From JBOFWL01 sp051653605 (lineage in GTDB: Bacteria > Spirochaetota > Brevinematia > Brevinematales > Brevinemataceae): 8,317 bases of DNA. Numbering within the stretch: the first letter of the stretch is position 1; every line of letters begins with the position of its first letter. Made by a program: the position numbers and the translations under genes. This document shows, one piece after another, positions 1-5,520 of this stretch. The DNA lies in NCBI GenBank assembly GCA_051653605.1, contig JBOFWL010000044.1, positions 1 through 8,317 of the forward strand, read 5' to 3'. Below the pieces are notes generated by a model. The model worked only from the letters and a program-made list of their open reading frames with translations, searched no databases and had not been told where the DNA came from.

Positions 1-2
1 GT

Positions 3-44
3 AATGCAATGGAAAAATCAGATTATACTGGAACTAAAATATAG
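3..44 (+). CDS. C-terminal tail of an unidentified upstream gene (5' end outside window)
   Basis: The frame starting at base 3 reads NAMEKSDYTGTKI and stops with TAG at 42-44. The stop sits one base before the GGGAGG ribosome binding site of the peptidase-transporter, the tight spacing expected of two genes in one operon. Thirteen residues are too few to recognise a family. By analogy with bacteriocin clusters it could be the end of a modification enzyme, a precursor peptide or another transport gene, but nothing visible decides between them. The frame could also be a chance opening, because only 42 bases are seen. Confidence 0.45.
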   Translation, partial: NAMEKSDYTGTKI

Positions 45-57
45 CGGGAGGAATAAT

Positions 58-2202
58 ATGAACCCTAGAAAGAAAGTACCTTTTATTCAGCAAATGTCGA
101 AGAATGAATGTGGTGCAGCATGCTTGACAATGATTCTGCATTATTATAAAACCTATATTCCTTTACATGAAGTTAATAAATTATGTGTAACCTCAAGAAA
201 TGGAGTTACAGCAGGAGATATCAAAAGAGCAAGCAAATCTTTAAATTTTGATTGTAAAGTATATAAAGTAAGTGAATTTGATGAGGGGGTATTTGAAAGA
301 AAGTATCCATTGGTAGCGTTGCTTAAAAATAACCACTTTGTAGTTATCGAAAAAATTTTTCGTGATAAAATTTTAATTGTTGATCCTGAATTCGGAAGAA
401 GAAAAATAATTAAATCTGAATTCGATAGTATTTTTAGCGGGATAATTATACATATAGTACCTCCAGAAGATTATAAACCTTCTACTTATCAGAATTATTA
501 TATTGATATATTTAAAAGTATATCAATATCAAAAAGGCCACTACTTTATTCTATTGTTTTGACTATTTTATTACAGATATGCAGTTTAATCATACCAAAT
601 TGTACTCGGTATATTATTGATAATATTATCTTATCAAATGATACTGCCTTACTCCCGTCTATCTTCATAATAGCTTTCGGTACAATTTTAGTTTATGGGA
701 TTTTATCGTATTTAAGAAAGTATTTAATGATTAAGCTTGAAAGTAATTTTAGCTTTAGCTTTTCGGATAGCATTGTAAAAAAGCTTTTTAAATTACCTTT
801 AGAATTTTTTGACATAAGATCGTCTAGTGATATAGCAAATAGAATAAATAATATAAATTCAGTAAAAGAAGTTGTTTCCAGATTTAGCAGCTCAGTTATA
901 ATAGATTTACTAGCAATAATAATATTTGGGATCGTTATGTTTACCATGTCCATAAAATTAAGCATTACAGTTGTAGTTTTAGGAATTGTACAAGCATTTT
1001 TGTTTTTTATAAGTATTAATAGAATAAAAAATTTAATTTTAAAATCAATGAGAGCCCAAGAGGTTACTTATAAGTATTTGATCGAATCAATAAATAATAT
1101 CTTAATAGTCAAATCATCAAACTTGGAAAATAATATAATAAGAACTTGGACAAGTATGTTTTTTAGTCAAATTAATATTAATAAGGAAAAAGATAACTAT
1201 TCAAATTTATTTGAAAGCTTTATTATATGTATTAAGCTGATACCTTCTGTACTATTATTACTTATAGGAAGTACAGATGTTGTAAATAATGTAATGTCAT
1301 TAGGAAGTCTTATGGGCTTTATATCAATAAGTGCGTTATTTTTAAATCCAATTTCATCGCTTGTTAATAGCTTCCAAGAAATTCAGTATTTAAAATCTGT
1401 ATTAGATCGCTTAATAGAAATTATTTTTGCTACAGAAGATCAAAAGATTGTAAATAGTAAAAATAACAATAAAATAAGTGAGATTCATGAAATTGAAATC
1501 AATAATCTTCATTTTCGTTATTCTGGATCAGGCCCATATATTCTCAGTAATATTAACCTTAATATAAGGCAAGGGGAAAAGATAGCATTTATCGGTCAAA
1601 CTGGTTGCGGAAAAACAACCTTATTAAAAATATTATTGGGACTTTACGATATAAAACAAGGAGAAATCATAATAAACCATGAGAAGTTAGAAGAAATTGA
1701 TATAAGTTCTTATAGAAATAGTATTGGGGTGGTACTACAAGACTCATATTTTTTTGATGATAATATTTATAACAATATAAATATTACTAAGAAGTATGAT
1801 ATTCAGAAAATAGAATTTGCAGCTAAAATGGCTTCTTTAGATAATGACATTGCTCATATGCCATTGGGTTATAATACCTTTATAGGAGAAAATGGTAAAA
1901 ATATTTCAGGCGGACAACGCCAGAGGTTAGCTATTGCAAGAGCTATATTGCATGAACCATCTTTAATTATTTTTGATGAGGGAACTAATCAATTAGATGC
2001 AATCACAGAAAAAAGAATATATAGAAATCTAAAGCAATCTAATATAACGCAGATTGTTATTACCCATAGATTATCTACTATAAGGGATGCGGATAAAATA
2101 TTTTTATTAAACAATGGCACTTTTGAAGATAGTGGAACGCATGCTTACTTATTAGAAAATAATGAATTGTATAAAACCTTGTGGAATAAACAAAATGACT
2201 AA
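58..2202 (+). CDS. C39 peptidase-containing ABC exporter (bacteriocin/lanthipeptide LanT-like)
   Basis: This 714-residue protein would cleave a double-glycine leader from a precursor peptide at the inner face of the membrane and export the mature peptide using ATP. The order is the standard one. The C39 peptidase covers about 8-135, with oxyanion Gln12, catalytic Cys18 in ECGAACL, His93 in NNHFVV and Asp109 in IVDPEFG. About six membrane segments follow, near 161-180, 199-219, 278-299, 301-320, 385-404 and 413-432. The ATPase domain has Walker A GQTGCGKTT at 513-521, Q-loop Gln561, signature ISGGQ at 616-620, Walker B LIIFDE ending at 641, and H-loop His670. The ATG at 58 is chosen because GGGAGG lies at 46-51 with a six-base spacer and the peptidase starts right after it. 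An in-frame ATG at 4 would add 18 unrelated residues. Length is normal and no key residue is missing. The D-loop reads NQLD instead of the usual SALD. The gene is much more AT-rich than everything downstream. The substrate is unknown, since no precursor peptide is in the window. Confidence 0.95.
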   Translation: MNPRKKVPFIQQMSKNECGAACLTMILHYYKTYIPLHEVNKLCVTSRNGVTAGDIKRASKSLNFDCKVYKVSEFDEGVFERKYPLVALLKNNHFVVIEKIFRDKILIVDPEFGRRKIIKSEFDSIFSGIIIHIVPPEDYKPSTYQNYYIDIFKSISISKRPLLYSIVLTILLQICSLIIPNCTRYIIDNIILSNDTALLPSIFIIAFGTILVYGILSYLRKYLMIKLESNFSFSFSDSIVKKLFKLPLEFFDIRSSSDIANRINNINSVKEVVSRFSSSVIIDLLAIIIFGIVMFTMSIKLSITVVVLGIVQAFLFFISINRIKNLILKSMRAQEVTYKYLIESINNILIVKSSNLENNIIRTWTSMFFSQININKEKDNYSNLFESFIICIKLIPSVLLLLIGSTDVVNNVMSLGSLMGFISISALFLNPISSLVNSFQEIQYLKSVLDRLIEIIFATEDQKIVNSKNNNKISEIHEIEINNLHFRYSGSGPYILSNINLNIRQGEKIAFIGQTGCGKTTLLKILLGLYDIKQGEIIINHEKLEEIDISSYRNSIGVVLQDSYFFDDNIYNNINITKKYDIQKIEFAAKMASLDNDIAHMPLGYNTFIGENGKNISGGQRQRLAIARAILHEPSLIIFDEGTNQLDAITEKRIYRNLKQSNITQIVITHRLSTIRDADKIFLLNNGTFEDSGTHAYLLENNELYKTLWNKQND

Positions 2203-2224
2203 GAAGTTTTTCGGAGGTGCGTTT

Positions 2225-2250
2225 GGTTTTTATAAGTGGTTCATAAAACC
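2225..2250 (+). repeat. Imperfect inverted repeat in the gap after the exporter gene
   Basis: GGTTTT plus AT (with one bulged T) on the left pairs with AT plus AAAACC on the right around a nine-base loop. It lies 23 bases after the exporter stop codon. No T-tract follows, so it is not a convincing intrinsic terminator. It might stabilise an RNA end, act as an operator, or be chance. The gap from 2203 to 2384 otherwise shows only the promoter before the helix-turn-helix gene and no convincing gene. Confidence 0.25.
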
Positions 2251-2333
2251 TGATACTGCCAAACTATTCAAAAGTAGCTGTAAAATAGTCATACAGAAGA
2301 AACCCTATTATGATCCATTCTTCAAGCTGAGTC

Positions 2334-2362
2334 TTGTATATTTCGGACAAAAGAAATATAAT
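2334..2362 (+). promoter_or_regulatory. Probable sigma-A promoter of the HTH / two-component operon
   Basis: A perfect -10 box TATAAT at 2357-2362 is preceded, after exactly 17 bases, by TTGTAT at 2334-2339, which keeps the TTG of the -35 consensus. The expected transcript start is near 2369, just before the GGAGG ribosome binding site at 2372-2376, so the leader would be very short. A small inverted pair, CAAG at 2323-2326 and CTTG at 2333-2336, overlaps the -35 edge. CAAG is also the core of the repeats before the permease operon, so autoregulation is possible but weakly supported. Confidence 0.6.
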
Positions 2363-2384
2363 AAGAGCATTGGAGGTAATGAAT

Positions 2385-2567
2385 ATGGATTATATAACGA
2401 CTAAAGAAGCAGCCGCTAAATGGGGCATTACCGATAGAATGGTACTCTATCACTGCACTTCCGGCCGAATTGCCGGAGCCGTAAAAATGGGAAACACATG
2501 GCTTATTCCCAAAGATATCGTCAAGCCGGAGGATAAGAGATTTAGGGGGGGAACATATGCAAAATAG
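2385..2567 (+). CDS. Small excisionase/MerR-like helix-turn-helix DNA-binding protein
   Basis: This 60-residue protein has the look of the HTH_17/excisionase-like fold. TTKEAAAKWGIT at 5-16 forms the first helix-turn. The recognition part is near 17-31. A wing-like stretch, VKMGNTWLIPKDIVKP, ends near residue 49. It should bind DNA. The family includes recombination directionality factors of integrative elements and small transcription regulators. The start at 2385 has GGAGG at 2372-2376 with an eight-base spacer; in-frame ATGs at 2334 and 2379 lack a usable site. It is the first gene of the regulator-kinase operon and overlaps the response regulator by 11 bases, so the two are probably translationally coupled. 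That position argues for a regulatory partner role rather than excision, but no experiment on this pair is known to me. Its Gly-rich C-terminus is encoded across a run of seven G that also serves as the next gene's ribosome binding site. Confidence 0.8.
   Translation: MDYITTKEAAAKWGITDRMVLYHCTSGRIAGAVKMGNTWLIPKDIVKPEDKRFRGGTYAK
2545..2551 (+). promoter_or_regulatory. Seven-G tract acting as ribosome binding site for the response regulator
   Basis: A run of seven G ends five bases before the ATG at 2557 and is the only purine-rich site available to initiate the response regulator. It also codes for the last glycines of the helix-turn-helix protein. Runs of this length can slip in replication or translation. 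Loss of one G, or a +1 ribosomal shift, would join the two proteins in one frame. Confidence 0.6.
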
Positions 2568-3255
2568 AGTTTTGATTATAGATGATGATGCGGAGTTGTG
2601 TTCCTTAATAAAAAAATGCGTCATACAAGAAGAGCTGGAAGCCGATATTGCTTATACCGGGCGAGTCGGATTATCCAAGATAATGGAACAAAACAACATT
2701 TACTGTCTTGTAATTTTGGATGTTATGCTCCCAGGTATAGACGGATTTCAGGTCTTATCAGAAATACGAAAGCACAGCACGGTTCCTGTTCTCATGCTGA
2801 CAGCAAAAGGTAGTGAAATAGATAAGGTAACAGGTTTGCGTTTAGGCGCGGATGATTATCTTACAAAGCCTTTTAGTATTAATGAGTTAATGGCGCGGAT
2901 GGAATCTCTGATACGAAGATATACAACATTCAATCAAGCTGTACAAACAGATGTACTGACTTTTCAGAATATGGTGATTGACAAAGAAAACCGGGCGGTC
3001 TATGTTAGCGGAGAGCAGATAGACCTAACTGGCAAGGAGTTTGACTTATTATTGTTTTTTGCATCCAATAAAGGGCATGTATTTACCAAAAAGCAAATAT
3101 ATACACAGGTTTGGGAAAACGAATACGCTTTTGATGATAATAATATTATGTCTTTTATTAGCAAACTGCGTAAAAAAATAGAGCCGGATTCTGAACAGCC
3201 TTTTTATATCCTAACGGTACATGGCGTTGGCTATCGCTTTAATAAGGAGGCATAG
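2557..3255 (+). CDS. OmpR/PhoB-family response regulator
   Basis: This 232-residue protein is a complete two-component transcription regulator. The receiver domain spans about 3-118, with the acidic pocket Asp9/Asp10/Asp11, phosphorylated Asp55 in LVILDVMLPG, Thr82 and the conserved Lys104 in LTKPF. A short linker leads to a winged-helix DNA-binding domain from about 134 to 230, recognisable from DLTGKEFDLL, the RKKIEP segment and the terminal VHGVGYRF motif. All switch residues are present. The next gene is its likely kinase, starting four bases after this stop. The family usually binds tandem direct repeats with one site per DNA turn. The matching 11-base-period repeats at 4208-4248, in front of the permease operon, are therefore its most likely target. 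Relatives in this kind of locus control lantibiotic, cationic peptide and bacitracin resistance transporters. The exact signal is not visible. Confidence 0.95.
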   Translation: MQNRVLIIDDDAELCSLIKKCVIQEELEADIAYTGRVGLSKIMEQNNIYCLVILDVMLPGIDGFQVLSEIRKHSTVPVLMLTAKGSEIDKVTGLRLGADDYLTKPFSINELMARMESLIRRYTTFNQAVQTDVLTFQNMVIDKENRAVYVSGEQIDLTGKEFDLLLFFASNKGHVFTKKQIYTQVWENEYAFDDNNIMSFISKLRKKIEPDSEQPFYILTVHGVGYRFNKEA

Positions 3256-3258
3256 CGT

Positions 3259-4182
3259 ATGAATTGGACACTCGTTTTCTTTTTTTTAACCAGTTTCAGT
3301 ATTTGCGTTATTATTTATCTGGCAACACGACTATATCGGGTTAGAGAACAGCTATCCATAATCAAGGAAGCCTTGGAAGATATTAAAAAAGGGAACTTGA
3401 ACCGTCGTATCCTCACAAGAAAGAGCGATATGACAAAAACGATTTGTTACAATATCAACGAAATCGCCACGAACGATCAGGCTCAGCTAATACGGCTGAA
3501 ACAATCGGAGCAAGCCTATAAACGTCTTATGACAAGCCTTTCTCATGATGTCAAAACGCCTTTAACTTCTTTAGTCGGCTACTTGGAGGCAATACAGGAA
3601 AAGATTGTGACAGGGGAAGAAAAAGATGAATATATCGGCGTTGCTTTAGACAAAGCCCATCACTTAAAGGATTTTGTGGAATCCCTGTTTGAGTGGGTTA
3701 AGTTGGACGCAAAGGAACAAGTTTTTCAGTTTGAAATCTGTGATTTGAATGAGCTTTCCCGCGATATTTTAGCAGACTGGATACCAACGTTGGAGGATAA
3801 ACGTTTCGCTTATGACATTGATATTCCAGATTCGGAGTATGATGTTCGTTTAGACCGTAGTGCTTATATGCGAATACTCAATAACCTGCTCCAAAATGCA
3901 CTTTTGCACAGCGGCGGGGATATAATTAACTTGCAAATTATTGAAGATAAAATACAAGCAACTATCTGTGTAACAGATAACGGGAAAGGAATATCCGAAA
4001 AGGATTTTCCGCATATTTTTGAGCGTCTTTATCAGGGCGATAAATCCCGCGGAGGCCCTGGAAACGGCCTTGGGTTATCAATTGTTAGGGAGCTTGTTGC
4101 AATACACGGTGGCAAAATTCGAGCAGACAATCCGCCGAATGGCGGTACAACTTTCATCATAACCCTTCCAAAAGCTCTGTAA
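3259..4182 (+). CDS. Sensor histidine kinase with a single N-terminal membrane segment
   Basis: This 307-residue kinase should phosphorylate the adjacent response regulator. One hydrophobic segment at about 4-23 is followed by positively charged residues and a short HAMP-like linker (about 30-80, with EDIKKGNLNRR). The dimerisation helix carries phospho-acceptor His96 in LSHDVKTPLT. The ATP-binding domain has the N-box NNLLQNALLH at 208-217, DNGKGI at 240-245, an F-box around FPHIFERLYQGD, and GNGLGL at 268-273. Every catalytic motif is intact. The odd point is the sensor end: there is no second membrane helix and no extracellular loop, so the protein has no domain that could bind an external ligand by itself. 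It may read the membrane, the neighbouring ABC transporter or another partner. The start has AAGGAGG at 3244-3250 with an eight-base spacer. The stop codon lies inside a terminator hairpin. Confidence 0.93.
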   Translation: MNWTLVFFFLTSFSICVIIYLATRLYRVREQLSIIKEALEDIKKGNLNRRILTRKSDMTKTICYNINEIATNDQAQLIRLKQSEQAYKRLMTSLSHDVKTPLTSLVGYLEAIQEKIVTGEEKDEYIGVALDKAHHLKDFVESLFEWVKLDAKEQVFQFEICDLNELSRDILADWIPTLEDKRFAYDIDIPDSEYDVRLDRSAYMRILNNLLQNALLHSGGDIINLQIIEDKIQATICVTDNGKGISEKDFPHIFERLYQGDKSRGGPGNGLGLSIVRELVAIHGGKIRADNPPNGGTTFIITLPKAL

Positions 4183-4202
4183 TGTTACGGAGCTTTCTTT
4201 TT
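4171..4202 (+). terminator. Intrinsic terminator containing the kinase stop codon
   Basis: AAAGCTC at 4171-4177 pairs with GAGCTTT at 4190-4196. The pairing continues inward through a T-G wobble and GTAA/TTAC, giving about eleven pairs around a small loop. CTTTTT follows at 4197-4202. The last codons and TAA stop (4180-4182) of the kinase form the left arm. It separates the regulator-kinase transcript from the permease operon, which has its own promoter 53 bases further on. Confidence 0.85.
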
Positions 4203-4207
4203 ACAAA

Positions 4208-4248
4208 CAAGAAACAAGCAAGATAACGGCAAGGTTTTGGCAAGGTTT
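4208..4248 (+). promoter_or_regulatory. Tandem direct repeats, likely response regulator operator
   Basis: GGCAAGGTTT occurs twice without a mismatch, at 4228-4237 and 4239-4248, an 11-base period. A weaker copy, AGCAAGATAA at 4217-4226, and a further CAAG at 4208-4211 keep the same period, so CAAG stands at 4208, 4219, 4230 and 4241. One-turn-spaced direct repeats ending about six bases before a -10 box are the known arrangement for OmpR-family activators that replace a poor -35 box. The assignment to the regulator at 2557-3255 is inference from proximity. Confidence 0.7.
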
Positions 4249-4254
4249 CTGCGC

Positions 4255-4260
4255 TATACT
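4255..4260 (+). promoter_or_regulatory. -10 box of the permease operon promoter
   Basis: TATACT matches five of six bases of the sigma-A -10 consensus. At the 17-base distance there is no good -35 box: that place is filled by the second perfect GGCAAGGTTT repeat. TTGGCA at 4237-4242 resembles a -35 but is only 12 bases away. This fits a promoter that needs an activator. Transcription would begin near 4267, directly ahead of the AGGAG at 4271-4275. Confidence 0.65.
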
Positions 4261-4282
4261 GAAAGCAGAAAGGAGAAAAATT

Positions 4283-5062
4283 ATGTTGACATTGATTCAG
4301 GTGGAAATATCTAAACTGAAACGTAAAAAAATGATGCTCGGCATTTTCATTCTGACAACACTGCTCGCTGTTTTTGCAATTGAACGTGCTTGCAGTATTT
4401 CCAGAGGTAGCAGTTATATGGACAGCTTTGGGGATCTATATACAATGGCTTTTAAAAACCTTGGAACGGTCTTTTTGCCTGTTGTACTTGGAATGTTTGC
4501 TACTTCGCTATTCTTTGACGAGCATAAAAATGATACGCTGAAAGAACTGCTGATTATCCCGATTTCTAAAGCACAACTGTATTTTTCTAAAGTTATAACG
4601 CTGTTTCTTCTGTCTATGGGACTATGCCTCTACACATATACGCTTACCATATTGGGCGGGTTCATTGCAGGAGGCTTTCCCGACCTAAATACACAGACTA
4701 TTTTGCAGGCATTTGTTTTATTTATGGAGGGCGGCATCCTTGTTCCTCTGGCTATGCTCCCCATTGTGTTTTTAGCGGTATTGGGAAAAAGCTATCTTCT
4801 ACCAATTGGAGCAACTTTGCTTTATCTGCTTCCCGGCATTATCATGCCTGCCCCGCTAATGGGTATCCATCCTTTAGCAAGCGCATTCTATGTTTATAGC
4901 CTGTCATCATCATCAGCGGCAGATATGATAAACCGTATGTCGCAGGTCATAGAGGGCGCGTCATCAGTTATTGGATATGGGTTATGCCTAGTCAGTATGA
5001 CTTTTATTGGATTTGTTTCCAGTGTATTTTCAATCTATGCACTTAAAAAGCAAAATCTATGA
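4283..5062 (+). CDS. ABC-2 type permease 1, lantibiotic/bacitracin-immunity type (LanE/LanG/BcrB-like)
   Basis: This 259-residue protein has about six membrane segments (near 17-35, 61-79, 102-127, 146-168, 170-190 and 229-252) and is the size of LanE, LanG and BcrB subunits. Its basic N-terminus, LIQVEISKLKRKK, and the cytoplasmic motif DEHKNDTLKELLIIPISK at 79-96 are shared in altered form with the two permeases downstream, so all three come from one ancestor. The motif lies where permeases of this superfamily contact the ATPase. The start has AGGAG at 4271-4275 with a seven-base spacer. It is the first gene after the repeat-controlled promoter and precedes the lipoprotein gene. The likely role is forming the membrane channel of an exporter that removes peptide antibiotics from the membrane with the ATPase at 5513-6436. 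The substrate is not shown by sequence. Confidence 0.88.
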   Translation: MLTLIQVEISKLKRKKMMLGIFILTTLLAVFAIERACSISRGSSYMDSFGDLYTMAFKNLGTVFLPVVLGMFATSLFFDEHKNDTLKELLIIPISKAQLYFSKVITLFLLSMGLCLYTYTLTILGGFIAGGFPDLNTQTILQAFVLFMEGGILVPLAMLPIVFLAVLGKSYLLPIGATLLYLLPGIIMPAPLMGIHPLASAFYVYSLSSSSAADMINRMSQVIEGASSVIGYGLCLVSMTFIGFVSSVFSIYALKKQNL

Positions 5063-5079
5063 ATGGAGGAAAATTAATT

Positions 5080-5520
5080 ATGAAGAAAAATCTTATGTTA
5101 TTGTTATCTGTCTTGATGATATTTTCTTTATCTGCATGCCAAAAAGCGGCTGTACCGTCGGATAAAATTGATGAAACGAAAATTACTGAAAATGCAACGG
5201 AATACTTTACCCAAATGCGCTCCGGTGATTTTGAAACCCTTTATAAGGCTTTGCCAGAAGGTGTGAAAAACCAAACTAAATCCGCAGAAGTTATTCAAGA
5301 TTCATGGAATGAGGAGGTAGAAAAAGCCGGAGGACTGCCGGAGGATAGTGACCCGGAAATATCCTGCTATCAGCCAGAAGGTTCTGAGCAAATAAGAGTG
5401 GAGTTCCTTATACCATGTAAAAATCAGGACTTCAAGGTATTTATCAACTATGATAACAACGGTAACTTATATAACTATGTCATTTGGAGAACAAATGAGG
5501 GAGGAAATGAAAATGGATAA
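5080..5520 (+). CDS. Secreted lipoprotein, DUF3887-like
   Basis: This 146-residue protein begins with a lipoprotein signal: Lys2-Lys3, a hydrophobic stretch to about 16, and the lipobox LSAC at 17-20. After cleavage Cys20 would carry the lipid anchor on the outer face of the membrane. The rest, with segments such as NATEYFTQMRSGDFETLYKAL and the later FKVFINYDNNGNLYNY, resembles the small NTF2-like DUF3887 domain; this assignment rests on general appearance. The ATG at 5080 is chosen because GGAGG at 5065-5069 precedes it and the signal peptide starts there. An in-frame ATG at 5059 overlaps the permease 1 stop and would add seven residues. Its place inside the transporter operon suggests it helps the transporter, as LanI-type lipoproteins do by binding the peptide outside the cell, but LanI homology itself was not recognised. 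Confidence 0.85.
   Translation: MKKNLMLLLSVLMIFSLSACQKAAVPSDKIDETKITENATEYFTQMRSGDFETLYKALPEGVKNQTKSAEVIQDSWNEEVEKAGGLPEDSDPEISCYQPEGSEQIRVEFLIPCKNQDFKVFINYDNNGNLYNYVIWRTNEGGNENG

Noticed and set aside
2195..2404. A 69-codon open frame starting at an ATG that overlaps the exporter stop codon.
   Set aside because: There is no ribosome binding site before the ATG. The frame runs through the promoter and the start of the helix-turn-helix gene, and the product has no signal, leader or recognisable motif. Its aromatic and glycine-rich start is not enough to call a bacteriocin.
2322..2624. A 100-codon open frame on the - strand across the helix-turn-helix gene.
   Set aside because: It is antisense to two well-supported overlapping genes, lacks a ribosome binding site, and the product has no recognisable feature.
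4237..4242. TTGGCA as a normal -35 box for the permease operon.
   Set aside because: It is only 12 bases from TATACT, too close for sigma-A, and it falls across the junction of the two direct repeats.
4200..4282. A phased-repeat array suggesting CRISPR.
   Set aside because: The repeats are 10 bases with one-base gaps, with no spacers and no cas genes. They fit an operator.
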